Source: Kribbella sp. ALI-6-A (lineage in GTDB: Bacteria; Actinomycetota; Actinomycetes; Propionibacteriales; Kribbellaceae). Taken from it: a stretch of 64,000 nucleotides of DNA. The notes under the pieces are model-generated. The model had not been told where the DNA came from. It saw only the letters and a program-made list of their open reading frames with translations, and searched no databases. Position numbers and translations under genes: made by a program. This document shows, in pieces, positions 18,675 through 27,279 of the stretch. The DNA is taken from positions 310,001-374,000 of the forward strand of contig NZ_MTQN01000009.1 in the NCBI RefSeq assembly GCF_001984195.1, in the 5' to 3' direction. Every line of letters starts with the position of its first letter. Within the stretch, counting starts at the first letter, position 1.

Positions 18675-19493
18675 GTGAGCAGGCTTGCCATGCGTCAATC
18701 ATCGCCACTTCCCGCCCGCACCGATCTCGACCGGCGACAGGAGTTGCGCGACCAGCGCGCCGCGGAGATCGAGCAGCTGCTCCGGCTCGGCGCCGAGGCC
18801 GGCACGCAACGCAGAGCGTCGTACCAGGACCGGGCCGTCGAACTCGGGTTGCCGATGGCCCACACTCTCGCCGCCCGGTACCGGCAACGAGGTGTCGACG
18901 GCGAGGACCTCGAGCAGGTCGCCTGCGTCGGCCTGGTGAAAGCCGTCCGCGGCTACCGGCCCGGCCCGGAGACCGACTTCCGCTCGTACGCCGTACCGAC
19001 GATCCGCGGCGAACTGCGCAAACACTTCCGCGACCGGGCCTGGATGGTCCGGCCGCCGCGCCGGATCCAGGACCTGCAGACCGCGATCAACGCGGTCGAG
19101 GGTGAACTGGCCGCCCGCCTGCAGCGCTGGCCGACGACCGACGACCTGGCGGAGGCGATCGGCGTACCGGCCGAGGAGATCCTGGACGCGCAGCGCGCGC
19201 AGGGCTGCTTCCGCCCGGTCTCGCTGGACGCCCGGCTGCGGTCGGCGCCGGATCTCACCCTGGAGAACGTGATCAGCGGCGACACCGACACCTACGCGCT
19301 GGTGGAGCACGTCGAGACGCTGCGCCCGGTCGTCGACAAGCTGCCCGAGCGCGACCGGCTGATCCTGCGGCGGCGGTTCGTCGACCACCGCACCCAGGCC
19401 GAGATCGGCGCGGAGATCGGCGTCAGCCAGATGCAGGTGTCGCGGTTGCTGCGCCAGATCATGCTCGTGCTGCGCTCGGCGCTCACCGCGTGA
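18675..19493 (+). CDS. SigB/SigF-like sigma factor 1
   Basis: In this 272-aa group-3 sigma factor region 2 is clear (DLEQVACVGLVKAVRGYRPG, then FRSYAVPTIRGELRKHFRD), region 3 follows, and region 4 has a full helix-turn-helix (TQAEIGAEIGVSQMQVSRLLRQI). The GTG at 18675 or the ATG at 18690 could be the start. It belongs with the general-stress/sporulation type. No RsbW-like anti-sigma gene lies beside it. A lone GGGTAA upstream (18617-18622) lacks a matching -35. Confidence 0.9.
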   Translation: MSRLAMRQSSPLPARTDLDRRQELRDQRAAEIEQLLRLGAEAGTQRRASYQDRAVELGLPMAHTLAARYRQRGVDGEDLEQVACVGLVKAVRGYRPGPETDFRSYAVPTIRGELRKHFRDRAWMVRPPRRIQDLQTAINAVEGELAARLQRWPTTDDLAEAIGVPAEEILDAQRAQGCFRPVSLDARLRSAPDLTLENVISGDTDTYALVEHVETLRPVVDKLPERDRLILRRRFVDHRTQAEIGAEIGVSQMQVSRLLRQIMLVLRSALTA

Positions 19494-19515
19494 GGCCGCC
19501 GTCCGCGAAGCGCTT

Positions 19516-19540
19516 GATTGCCCAGCGATTCGCGGGGTAC
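19516..19540 (+). promoter_or_regulatory. possible SigB/F-type promoter of the hemerythrin gene
   Basis: GATTG (19516-19520), a 14-bp spacer and GGGTAC (19535-19540), 62 bp before the hemerythrin ATG. The -10 is good but the -35 is imperfect. Confidence 0.35.
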
Positions 19541-19601
19541 CGGTTCGCTGTTTTCGCGGCCGCTGTTCGCGGGCCGCGCCGAGCCGAAAGGATGCACCCA
19601 C

Positions 19602-20159
19602 ATGGCGCAGGACGTCGTCGATCTGATCATGCAGGACCACCGTGAGGTCGAGCGGCTGTTCGACGAGCTGAAGGACAACCCCGAGAAGCGCAAGGGGCTG
19701 GTACCGGTACTGACCACGCTGCTGACCGCCCACAGCCGCGCCGAGGAGGCCGAGGTTTATCCCGCGGCCGCCGGTGAGGCCGACGAGGCCGACGAGGTCG
19801 CGCACAGCCAGGAGGAGCACGTCGAGGCCGACGAGCTGCTGGAGAAGCTGGCCGGTACCGACCCGGAGTCCGCCGAGTTCGAGAAGGTCCTGCAGAACCT
19901 GGTCGACGCGGTCACCCACCACGTCGAGGAGGAGGAGACCAAGGTGCTGCCCGGGATGCGGCAGAACCTGAGCGAGCAGCGACTGCTCGAGCTCGGCGAG
20001 GCGTTCGCCGAGAGCCGCAAGCAGCACCTCGGCGAGCAGCCCGACGACATCACCCGCGAGCAGCTGCAGCAGCAGGCGCGCAACGCGGACATCTCCGGCA
20101 CGTCGTCGCTCGGCAAGGACGCGCTGCAGAAGAAGCTGCGCGAAGAGGCCAGCGAGTAG
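19602..20159 (+). CDS. hemerythrin HHE-domain protein
   Basis: A 185-aa protein whose first ~130 residues are the HHE cation-binding domain with the iron-ligand pattern DHREVERLF, HSRAEEAEVYP, EEHVEADELL and THHVEEEETKVLP. The C-terminal tail (ITREQLQQQARNADISGTSSLGKDALQKKLRE) resembles a short Rho-N/SAP-like module. Likely role: O2/NO sensing or iron handling under stress. GAAAGGA precedes the chosen ATG; the 28 extra residues of the longer frame have no family match. Confidence 0.87.
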   Translation: MAQDVVDLIMQDHREVERLFDELKDNPEKRKGLVPVLTTLLTAHSRAEEAEVYPAAAGEADEADEVAHSQEEHVEADELLEKLAGTDPESAEFEKVLQNLVDAVTHHVEEEETKVLPGMRQNLSEQRLLELGEAFAESRKQHLGEQPDDITREQLQQQARNADISGTSSLGKDALQKKLREEASE

Positions 20160-20215
20160 GAGCGACCGGTCCGCCCGACCGGCCGAGGCAGCAGCGTGAG
20201 GGAGAGTGCCACCAG

Positions 20216-20575
20216 ATGTTCGACAGCGAGTCCGATCCGGCACTCTCCCGCGCTGCCACGGCGCTGAGCGAGGCCACCCGGTTGGAGCAGATCCGCGACG
20301 ACGAGTCGTCGGAGCGGTGGATGCTGCAGCTCGGCAGCCTGGCGACGGTGGTCGATGCGGGTGCTCGGCTGGCCACCTGTCTCGGTGAGCGGTTCGAGCA
20401 CTCCGCCGACACCCGGGCCTGGGGTGGCCCGCCGGCCCACGAGTCGCTCTCCGCGGCCAGTACGTCGGCACTGCAGGCGGCCGCGGCGCTGCACACCGCC
20501 GCCGCCCTGATCGCCGAAGCCCACGACCGGCTCCTGTCCCTTCCGCCCGCGCCGGCGCCGGAACCCCCGCACTGA
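20216..20575 (+). CDS. hypothetical small helical protein
   Basis: The 119-aa protein is Ala-rich, mostly helical by composition, and has a Pro-rich end. It has no signal peptide or transmembrane helix and no family I recognise. GGGAGAG precedes the ATG by 6 bp and codon use is like its neighbours, so it is probably real. It lies between the hemerythrin and the metallo-beta-lactamase-fold gene with short gaps, likely in the same transcription unit. Confidence 0.6.
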   Translation: MFDSESDPALSRAATALSEATRLEQIRDDESSERWMLQLGSLATVVDAGARLATCLGERFEHSADTRAWGGPPAHESLSAASTSALQAAAALHTAAALIAEAHDRLLSLPPAPAPEPPH

Positions 20576-20582
20576 TCGGCCG

Positions 20583-21404
20583 ATGATGGAACCGGACACG
20601 ACGCCCCGCGGTGGGCATGCCATCACCTTCGTCGGCAACGCCACCACGATCGTCCGGCTCGGCTCCTTCACGCTGCTGACCGATCCGAACTTCCTGCACC
20701 GCGGCCAGCGCGCCTATCTCGGCAAGGGACTCTGGTCACGCCGGCTGCAGGACCCGGCGCTCACGATCGCCGAGTTGCCGGCCCTCGACGCGGTCGTGCT
20801 CTCGCATCTGCACGGCGATCACTTCGACCGGATCGCGCGACGCGAGCTGGACCGCTCGGTCCCGCTGGTCACGACCGAGCACGCCGCGCGCCGGCTGGCC
20901 CGATCCGGCTTCGACACGCACGCGCTGAACACCTGGGACACCTGGCAGCTGACCACCGCGGACGAGACGTTGACCGTCGAGTCGATGCCCGGCATCCACG
21001 CGCGAGGCTTCCTCCAGACCCTGCTGCCGCCGGTGATGGGATCACTGCTCACCTACCAGGGCCCGACCGGTACGCCGTACACCGTCTATCTGAGCGGCGA
21101 CACGTTGACCGGCGACCATCTCGACGCGATCCGGGAACGTTGCCCGCAGATCGACGCGGCCGTCGTCCATCTCGGCGGGACCAGGATCCTGTTCTCGACG
21201 GTGACGATGGACGCGGTCCAGGGACTCGACTTCCTGCACCGGATCCGGCCCAGCGTCGCCATCCCGGTCCACTACGACGACTACCGGGTGATGAAGTCCC
21301 CGCTCGCGGACTTCCTCGCGGCGGTCAAGGCCGACCCGGAGCCCTGGCGGGTGGCGGCACCGGCGCGCGGCGAGACGATCGAGTTGAAGAGCTCCGCACG
21401 TTAG
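20583..21404 (+). CDS. metallo-beta-lactamase-fold hydrolase (UlaG/RomA-like)
   Basis: This 273-aa protein carries the metal motif SHLHGDHFD (HxHxDH), then MPGIHARG, VYLSGDT with the bridging Asp, and IPVHYDDY with the last His. The pattern fits the subgroup that includes UlaG and NAPE-phospholipase-D-like proteins. Substrate unknown. It starts 7 bp after the preceding gene. Confidence 0.8.
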   Translation: MMEPDTTPRGGHAITFVGNATTIVRLGSFTLLTDPNFLHRGQRAYLGKGLWSRRLQDPALTIAELPALDAVVLSHLHGDHFDRIARRELDRSVPLVTTEHAARRLARSGFDTHALNTWDTWQLTTADETLTVESMPGIHARGFLQTLLPPVMGSLLTYQGPTGTPYTVYLSGDTLTGDHLDAIRERCPQIDAAVVHLGGTRILFSTVTMDAVQGLDFLHRIRPSVAIPVHYDDYRVMKSPLADFLAAVKADPEPWRVAAPARGETIELKSSAR

Positions 21405-21433
21405 CCGGGGCCCGGGCGGGGAACCGGTCGGTA

Positions 21434-21760
21434 ATGATCGCATCGTTGCTCACCGCACCGCTGGCTGTCGTCGCGCTCGCCCAAGGCCCGGCCCTGGCCG
21501 CGCCCGCTGCTCCGGCCGTCGCGGACGGCGTCACCACGACCTCGATGACGATCCCCGCCGCGGACAGCCCGTCGCCCACCCCATCGCTGGGCTCCACGCC
21601 GCGCACCGGCGCCGACGGCGCCGGGGACAACGATGGTGACGCGGCGGACTTCTCGCAGACCGGGCTGGTCTTCATCTCCGCGGGAGCCATCGTGCTGGCC
21701 GTCGGCGGCTCGGTCGTCTTCTACCTGATCCGCCGCAACCGCCGTAGTACGTCGGCCTGA
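21434..21760 (+). CDS. small secreted, C-terminally anchored protein
   Basis: In this 108-aa protein the N-terminus MIASLLTAPLAVVALAQGPALAAPA is a signal peptide. A Ser/Thr/Pro-rich, then Asp/Gly-rich linker is followed by FSQTG, a ~21-residue hydrophobic helix and RRNRR. That order (xxxTG, helix, Arg tail) imitates a sortase signal, but the LPxTG or LAxTG consensus is not met. It may simply be a membrane-tethered wall protein. Ribosome site weak. Confidence 0.55.
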   Translation: MIASLLTAPLAVVALAQGPALAAPAAPAVADGVTTTSMTIPAADSPSPTPSLGSTPRTGADGAGDNDGDAADFSQTGLVFISAGAIVLAVGGSVVFYLIRRNRRSTSA

Positions 21761-21825
21761 GCAAATTCGCCGGATTCGCCCGCATGGGAGCGGACCGGCG
21801 GGGTACTCCCGGCCGGGAGGTTCAG

Positions 21826-22425
21826 ATGGCAACTGAACGCAAGGACATCACGCTGGTACCGATCCTGTCGCGTGGCCCGCATCGTGACCCGCGCCGGGGC
21901 GCCTGCTTCATGGAGTACGCGTCCCACCTGGCCGGCCTCGAATGGTCGGACCGGCCCAGCTGCACGCATCCCCTGCTGGCCCTGGTGGCCCGCGAGGTGA
22001 ACGACGAACTGTCCGACGCCGCCCGCGTCCAGCTCGTCCCGATGATCCCCACCGTGATCGGGCTGGTTCCGACCGACCCACGCTACGTACCGGCGCTGGT
22101 CGTGCGCTGCGTCACGCCAGTCCTGCCGGTGGTGTCACCGCAGTTCCGGCGGACGCTGATGGGTGCGCTGAGCAGGGCGCAGGACCTCCTGGCCGAGCTG
22201 GCGGCGAGTCCTGTCCCCCGGTGTGAGCCGACCGGCTATCTGGCCGAAGCGCCGCTGGTGCTCGCCGGGGCCATCCGCGCCGTCACCGACTTCCGGGCTC
22301 CGGACGGCGACGCTCTACTCCGCAGGCTGCTGTCCGAGGCCATCGACGAATCTCGCTCCTGGATGCCCGAGCCGGCCGAGCCCCGGGCAACTCCGCTGGT
22401 CATGACGCCGGCGACAACACGCTGA
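21826..22425 (+). CDS. hypothetical cytoplasmic protein
   Basis: A 199-aa protein with no recognised family. It contains a Cys-Phe-Met-Glu-Tyr segment ([20 protein letters not shown]) and a '[21 protein letters not shown]' type opening shared, as I recall, with uncharacterised actinobacterial proteins. GGGAGG lies 5 bp before the ATG. It ends 13 bp before ctaD and may be co-transcribed with it. Confidence 0.65.
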   Translation: MATERKDITLVPILSRGPHRDPRRGACFMEYASHLAGLEWSDRPSCTHPLLALVAREVNDELSDAARVQLVPMIPTVIGLVPTDPRYVPALVVRCVTPVLPVVSPQFRRTLMGALSRAQDLLAELAASPVPRCEPTGYLAEAPLVLAGAIRAVTDFRAPDGDALLRRLLSEAIDESRSWMPEPAEPRATPLVMTPATTR

Positions 22426-22438
22426 AGGGACCTTCGCG

Positions 22439-24184
22439 ATGGTGGATCTGGTCGAACGGCGGCAGGCCCCGGCTGTCGGTGAGCGCGCGACCCGGCGCAG
22501 TCTGGGGCAGGCGGCGGTACGCATCCTGACGACCACCGACCACAAGGTCATCGGTCACCTCTACCTGATCACGTCGTTCGTCTTCTTCCTGATCGGCGGG
22601 GTGATGGCGCTGCTGATCCGCGCCGAGCTGTTCTCGCCGGGATTGCAGATCGTGAACGAGGAGGTCTACAACCAGCTGTTCACGATGCACGGCACGATCA
22701 TGCTGCTGCTGTTCGCGACGCCGCTGTTCGTCGGCTTCGCGAACGTGATCATGCCGGTGCAGATCGGCGCGCCCGACGTCGCGTTCCCGCGGCTGAACAT
22801 GTTCAGCTACTGGCTGTTCCTGTTCGGCGGCCTGATCGCGTCGGGTGGGTTCCTGACGCCGCAGGGAGCCGCCGACTTCGGCTGGACGGCGTACACGCCG
22901 CTGTCGGACTCCGAACGCTCGCCGGGCATCGGTGCCGACCTGTGGATCATGGGGCTGTGGATGGCCGGTCTGGGCACGATCCTCGGCGCGGTCAACTTCA
23001 TCACCACGATCATCACCATGCGCGCTCCGGGCATGACGATGTTCCGGATGCCGATCTTCACCTGGAACACGTTCGTCACCTCGCTGCTGGTGCTGATCGC
23101 GTTCCCGATCCTGGCCGGCGCGCTGCTGATGCTGGAGGCCGACCGAAGACTCGGCGCGCACGTGTTCGAGGCCGCGAACGGCGGGCCGTTGCTGTGGCAG
23201 CACCTGTTCTGGTTCTTCGGCCATCCCGAGGTCTACATCATCGCGCTGCCGTTCTTCGGCATCATCACCGAGATTCTGCCGGTGTTCAGCCGCAAACCGG
23301 TCTTCGGCTACATCGGCCTGGTCGCCGCGACCATCGCGATCGCGCTGTACTCCACGGTGGTCTGGGCGCACCACATGTTCGTCACCGGAGCGATCAACCT
23401 GCCGTTCTTCTCGTTCATGACCTTCATCATCGCGGTGCCGACCGGGGTGAAGTTCTTCAACTGGATCGGCACGATGTGGGGCGGCTCGATCTCCTTCGAC
23501 ACCCCGATGCTGTGGGCCGTCGGCTTCCTGACGACGTTCCTGCTCGGCGGCCTGACCGGGGTGATCCTGGCGTCCCCCTCCCTGGACTACCAGCTGTCCG
23601 ACTCGTACTTCGTGGTGGCGCACTTCCACTACGTCGTGTTCGGCACGGTGGTGTTCGCGATGTTCGCCGGGTTCTACTTCTGGTGGCCGAAGATGACCGG
23701 CCGGATGCTCGACGAGAAGCTCGGCAAGCTGCACTTCTGGCTGCTGTTCATCGGCTTCCACACCACGTTCCTCGTGCAGCACTGGCTGGGCGTCGAGGGC
23801 ATGCCGCGCCGCTACGCGACGTACAACGAGTTCGAGGGCTTCACCACCCTGCACCAGGTGTCGTCGATCGGCGCGATGGTGCTCGGAGCCTCGACGCTGC
23901 CGTTCCTCTACAACCTCTACAAGTCCCGCCGGTCGCCGCGGGTGAACGTCGACGACCCGTGGGGCTGGGGCCGCTCGCTGGAGTGGGCGACCAGCTCTCC
24001 GCCGCCGCGGCACAACTTCGTCTCGCTGCCGCGGATCCGGTCCGAGAGCCCGGCGTTCGACCTGCACCACCCCGATGTCGCCAAAATGGAGTACGCCGAC
24101 AGCGGCGCGGGCGAGGACAACCTGCTCGACGCGGGCGAGGACCAGGGCCGGCTGAAGAACCTGAACGAGAACGACAACACTTGA
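22439..24184 (+). CDS. ctaD: cytochrome c oxidase subunit I
   Basis: This 581-aa heme-copper oxidase subunit has 12 helices. Ligands are visible: MHGTIM (heme a His), FGHPEVY (CuB His, cross-linked Tyr and the D-channel Glu), WAHHMF (two CuB His) and VAHFHYV (heme a3 and heme a His). GAPDVAFPR carries the D-channel Asp and PTGVKFF the K-channel Thr and Lys, so proton pumping should be intact. The C-terminus ends in an acidic tail (~540-581). No ctaC, ctaE or ctaF gene is nearby, so this may be an additional copy of subunit I. Confidence 0.95.
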   Translation: MVDLVERRQAPAVGERATRRSLGQAAVRILTTTDHKVIGHLYLITSFVFFLIGGVMALLIRAELFSPGLQIVNEEVYNQLFTMHGTIMLLLFATPLFVGFANVIMPVQIGAPDVAFPRLNMFSYWLFLFGGLIASGGFLTPQGAADFGWTAYTPLSDSERSPGIGADLWIMGLWMAGLGTILGAVNFITTIITMRAPGMTMFRMPIFTWNTFVTSLLVLIAFPILAGALLMLEADRRLGAHVFEAANGGPLLWQHLFWFFGHPEVYIIALPFFGIITEILPVFSRKPVFGYIGLVAATIAIALYSTVVWAHHMFVTGAINLPFFSFMTFIIAVPTGVKFFNWIGTMWGGSISFDTPMLWAVGFLTTFLLGGLTGVILASPSLDYQLSDSYFVVAHFHYVVFGTVVFAMFAGFYFWWPKMTGRMLDEKLGKLHFWLLFIGFHTTFLVQHWLGVEGMPRRYATYNEFEGFTTLHQVSSIGAMVLGASTLPFLYNLYKSRRSPRVNVDDPWGWGRSLEWATSSPPPRHNFVSLPRIRSESPAFDLHHPDVAKMEYADSGAGEDNLLDAGEDQGRLKNLNENDNT

Positions 24185-24520
24185 CCCGCCGGGCCTGCAG
24201 CTGCTTCCCGCTCGACGCTCGGTCCAAACTCGGTGCGGATCACGATCTTGGGCCGAGCCGGGTTGCGACCAGGACTCGGTCCGGCAACGCGGAGCGCGCG
24301 GCATCCCCTCGATTCCGTTGCATCGTTACCGTTCAGGCGGCCGCAGGTCACGACGGCATGGCAGTTGGTTGCCAATGGCATCTAGTGACTGTTGCTGGTG
24401 GGGTGTGGATGGGAACTACTGGGCGTGGCGAAGCATTTGCGGTCAGTGATCGGCTCGACGACTGCACCCGATGCCGGGCTCGACGCCCCTCGCCTTCCAT
24501 GCCCGACAGTGGAGGTTGCT
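24185..24520 (+). other. intergenic region with conserved lectin upstream element
   Basis: No gene is supported in these 336 bp. The part from 24347 onward is shared, with substitutions, with the region before the second lectin gene (49511-49686, minus strand). The best conserved stretch begins GTCACG and contains TGGCA-N6-TGCCA-A-TGGCA followed by TCTAGTGACTGTTGC. A regulator site and promoter for both copies is likely. Confidence 0.5.
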
Positions 24521-25294
24521 TTGAGTACTCGCACTTTGTTGAAGCGCAGTGGCGCCATGCTGGTGGTCGCTGCTCTCGCGGCCGGTCTCGCACCCGCCGG
24601 TTCGGCGCAGGCCGCGCCCGCGCCGACGTCCGACAGCGCCTCGGCGGCGCCGGCCGATCTGCCGGTCGGCAAGCCCCGGCAGATCGTGAACCGGGTGCAG
24701 AACAAGTTGTGTCTGACGTTCGCGGTGACGCCGGACGGGATTCCGACCGCGGTGATGATCAAGTGCAACAAGGGGTCCAAGGGCAAGATCCAGCAGTGGA
24801 CCTACACCGCGGACCAGCAGTTGATGGTGTCGATGTCGAAGGACGTCGGTGGCGACCTTCCCAACGGCGCCTGCCTGGACACCGCGGCCGATCTGACCAC
24901 GGTGCAGGACAAGGCCCCGCTGCTGGTGCTGCCGTGCCGTGAAGGCGCGGGGCAGAAGTGGACCTACAACAAGGACACCGGCACGCTGATCAACAAGGCC
25001 AACGGCAAAGCCCTGTCCTCGATGATCGGCGTCGCCAAGCAGGCCATGCCGACCTCCACCGTCGTCCCCAACGGCGGCAAGGACCAGAAGTGGCAAGACG
25101 CCGGCATCCCCATGGAGACCCTGCTGGGTGCGGTGATCCAGCTGCTCGACGCACTCCTGGAAGCCCTCGGCCTGGAGATGCCCGACGAGTACGAGACCCG
25201 CGGCCTGGAAATGCTGAAGTCGATCGACGGCAAGGTCCAGGTCCCCGACCAGCTCAAGCAGCTCCCGAAGAAGATGGTGGAGATGGCCGGCTGA
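24347..25294 (+). repeat. inverted duplicate, arm A
   Basis: Upstream element plus lectin coding region, repeated in inverted orientation at 48737-49686, 23.4 kb away. The coding parts are the same length (774 bp) and differ at about 5 sites outside a ~107-bp block (25095-25201) that holds about 22 differences by my hand count. Confidence 0.85.
24521..25294 (+). CDS. secreted ricin-type lectin, copy A
   Basis: The 257-aa protein starts at TTG, 5 bp after GGAGG, with a signal peptide (LLKRSGAMLVVAALAAGLAPAGSAQA). A beta-trefoil domain (~45-195) follows, with QxW-type repeats QQWTY, QKWTY and QKWQD and the pairs of Cys expected of R-type lectins. A C-terminal helical region (ETLLGAVIQLLDALLEALGL) is not part of the trefoil. 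Probable extracellular carbohydrate binder; no catalytic domain. It is nearly identical to the gene at 48737-49510 except for one block near the 3' end. Confidence 0.8.
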   Translation: MSTRTLLKRSGAMLVVAALAAGLAPAGSAQAAPAPTSDSASAAPADLPVGKPRQIVNRVQNKLCLTFAVTPDGIPTAVMIKCNKGSKGKIQQWTYTADQQLMVSMSKDVGGDLPNGACLDTAADLTTVQDKAPLLVLPCREGAGQKWTYNKDTGTLINKANGKALSSMIGVAKQAMPTSTVVPNGGKDQKWQDAGIPMETLLGAVIQLLDALLEALGLEMPDEYETRGLEMLKSIDGKVQVPDQLKQLPKKMVEMAG

Positions 25295-25317
25295 CCTCGG
25301 CCACCCCCGACACAACC

Positions 25318-25347
25318 AGGGGCCGGAAGCAACCGCTTCCGGCCCCT
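25318..25347. terminator. bidirectional hairpin terminator
   Basis: Perfect 13-bp arms (AGGGGCCGGAAGC / GCTTCCGGCCCCT) around an AACC loop, between the convergent lectin A and LysR genes. Confidence 0.8.
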
Positions 25348-25356
25348 GCTGCTTGG

Positions 25357-26262
25357 CTAGGGCTCGTCGGCGACCGCCTCGAGCTCGGCCAGGAACGCCG
25401 TGACGGCCGGCCGGTCCCGGCTCCCGCTCCGGATCAGCACCCGCACGCGACGACGCAGGTCGATCCCGTCGAGCGCCAGCCGAACGGTTGGCGAGCCCTC
25501 CCGGTCGGCGACCAGGTCAGGGACGAGCGCGACCGCCCAGCCCGTGGCGGCGAGCGTGAGCGCGGCGAACGGATCGGCGATCGCAGCGGCGACGCGGGGC
25601 TCGAACCCCGCCGCGCGGCACAGCGAGAGCGTCAGTACGCCGAGAGACGACGCCGGGTCGAGCACCCATCGGTCGCCCGCCAGATCGCGGAGCTGCACGG
25701 TGAACGGCGACCCGCCGGCCAGCGGATGGCCTGGGCTGACCGCGACGCGGAGCGGATCGCTGGCCAGCAGCAGATCGACCAGGCCGGGCTCCGCTCGCTT
25801 CGGCGTACCGTCGTGGTCGTCGGACAGCGCGAGGTCGAGCTTTCCCAGCCTGACTTCTCGGGCGGCGTCGTCGGGAGCGACCTGGCTCAGGGTGATGAGT
25901 AGACCGGGATGTCGCTGTTGAAGCCGCGCGATGCTCCGCGCCAGCAGCGGAGGCCCGTGGTGCAGAGGCACACCGATCCGGAGCTCGCCGGCGACCTCGG
26001 CCCCGGGTGCCTTGACCTCCGCCTCCGCCTGCTCGAGCTCGGCGAGAACGACTTCGGTCCGGGCCACCAGTGCGTGGCCTGCCTCGGTCAGCGCGGCGCG
26101 GCGGTTGGTCCGGTCGAGGAGCGGGACGCCGAGGTCCCGCTCCAGTGCGGTGAGCTGCTGGGAGACCGCGGACCGGGTGTAGGCCAACGCATCAGCCGCC
26201 GCTGCGATCGAGCCGCGAGCCCCGACCTCGCGCAGCAGCACCAGCTTGCGAACATCGAGCAT
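25357..26262 (-). CDS. LysR-family regulator
   Basis: In this 301-aa protein the N-terminal helix-turn-helix is typical (MLDVRKLVLLREVGARGSIAAAADALAYTRSAVSQQLTALERDLG, read in pieces), followed by a substrate-binding-like effector domain (GELRIGVPLHHGPPLL to the end). It is divergent from an azoreductase-type gene with 114 bp between starts, the usual arrangement for a regulator and its target. Likely effector: a quinone or other electrophile, by inference from the target only. Confidence 0.87.
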   Translation of the reverse strand: MLDVRKLVLLREVGARGSIAAAADALAYTRSAVSQQLTALERDLGVPLLDRTNRRAALTEAGHALVARTEVVLAELEQAEAEVKAPGAEVAGELRIGVPLHHGPPLLARSIARLQQRHPGLLITLSQVAPDDAAREVRLGKLDLALSDDHDGTPKRAEPGLVDLLLASDPLRVAVSPGHPLAGGSPFTVQLRDLAGDRWVLDPASSLGVLTLSLCRAAGFEPRVAAAIADPFAALTLAATGWAVALVPDLVADREGSPTVRLALDGIDLRRRVRVLIRSGSRDRPAVTAFLAELEAVADEP

Positions 26263-26275
26263 CCGTCATCTCCAC

Positions 26276-26290
26276 TAACGGTTTCCGTAA
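26276..26290. promoter_or_regulatory. candidate LysR binding site
   Basis: TAACGG-TTT-CCGTAA, an inverted repeat with one mismatch, 13 bp upstream of the LysR start. Two further related hexamers (TTACCG and TTACGG) occur between it and the azoreductase gene. Confidence 0.35.
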
Positions 26291-26376
26291 GAACCTGTTA
26301 CCGCAGATTACGGCATCTCGCCCGGGGCCGGTGCGTTCCAGCTCGTGGAAGCACCGTTCACCCCGAAGGAGAAACC

Positions 26377-27054
26377 GTGTCACACCTGCTGCACCTCGAC
26401 TCCAGCCCGCGGCGCGAATCGGTGTCGCGCCAACTGACGGCCGCCTTCACGAAGGAGTGGCTGCGGCTGCGGCCGGAAGGCCGGTACACCTACCGGGACC
26501 TGGCGGCCGTACCGATCCCCCACGTCGACGAGGCTCATGTGGCCATCAGTCAGCGCTTGGAGACCGCTGGGGAGCGTCGGCTGCCCGAAGCGCGGGCCGC
26601 CGCCGCCACACCGGCCGAACGCGACAGCTGGAGCACGAGCTGGCAACTGATCGAGGAACTGCTCGCCGCCGACACCGTCGTGATCGGCCTGCCGATGCAC
26701 AACTTCTCCGTGCCGTCCGGGTTCAAGGCGTGGCTCGACCGGATCGCCGTACCGCCTCTTCTCGTCGACCGGGACAATGGCCGCGGTCCGCTGTCCGGCA
26801 CCAGCGTGGTTGTCGCCACCGCCCGCGGCGGCGCGTACGGACCCGGCACCCCTCGGGCCGGCTTCGACCACCAGGAGCCATGGCTGCGGGCCGCGTTCAG
26901 CATGCTCGGGCTCGACGACGACCTGACCTTCGTCCACGCGGAGCTGACGAAGTCGCAGCACATGGCGCACTTGTCGCACCTGCGCGGCGCGGCTGCCGAT
27001 TCGCTCGTCGCGGCGCAGCAGAGGCTGGTCGCGGAAGCAGGCCGCCTGTCCTGA
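26377..27054 (+). CDS. azoR: FMN-dependent NADH-azoreductase/quinone reductase
   Basis: This 225-aa flavodoxin-fold protein reduces quinones and azo compounds by two electrons. It has the phosphate-binding loop near the N-terminus (LDSSPRRESVSRQL), PMHNFSVPSGFKAWLDRI, which matches the AzoR signature, and TARGGAYG. The GTG start has AAGGAG 5 bp upstream; the open frame reaching back to 25909 runs through the LysR gene and is not coding. Controlled, presumably, by the divergent LysR protein. Confidence 0.85.
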   Translation: MSHLLHLDSSPRRESVSRQLTAAFTKEWLRLRPEGRYTYRDLAAVPIPHVDEAHVAISQRLETAGERRLPEARAAAATPAERDSWSTSWQLIEELLAADTVVIGLPMHNFSVPSGFKAWLDRIAVPPLLVDRDNGRGPLSGTSVVVATARGGAYGPGTPRAGFDHQEPWLRAAFSMLGLDDDLTFVHAELTKSQHMAHLSHLRGAAADSLVAAQQRLVAEAGRLS

Positions 27055-27279
27055 GCGTCGGCTGGGCGGTCCCGGAGGCTGCGGGTTCAACTCTCCGAGA
27101 CCTCGGCGCGCGGTCGGCTCGCGCGAACGGCGCGCCGTCACCGGCGAGGTTCCCCGCCGGATCCGCTCAAAACGCGGCGGCCGTGGCCGCGTCATCTGAT
27201 CCTCGCCGGGAGGCCGGGCAGGGTTCATGTCCGGCCGGTTCACTGACAGCTCCGCCCTTGTCACTGTGAGGAGTCAGTC

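Noticed and set aside
18699-20699. 666-aa open frame antisense to sigma factor 1 and the hemerythrin gene
   Set aside because: Crosses two well-supported plus-strand genes and contains no recognisable domain.
23450-23540. Loss of the K-channel Lys in CtaD (Asp in SFDTPML)
   Set aside because: Counting against bovine subunit I, the K-channel Thr and Lys are those of PTGVK, which are present; the Asp is elsewhere.
22400-24304. 634-aa open frame antisense to ctaD
   Set aside because: Highly charged Arg/His/Asp/Gln sequence typical of an antisense shadow; ctaD has all its ligands.
27223-27242. PhoP box before the first PhoX gene
   Set aside because: Two GTTCA repeats are present but 15 bp apart, not the 11 bp of the known direct repeat.
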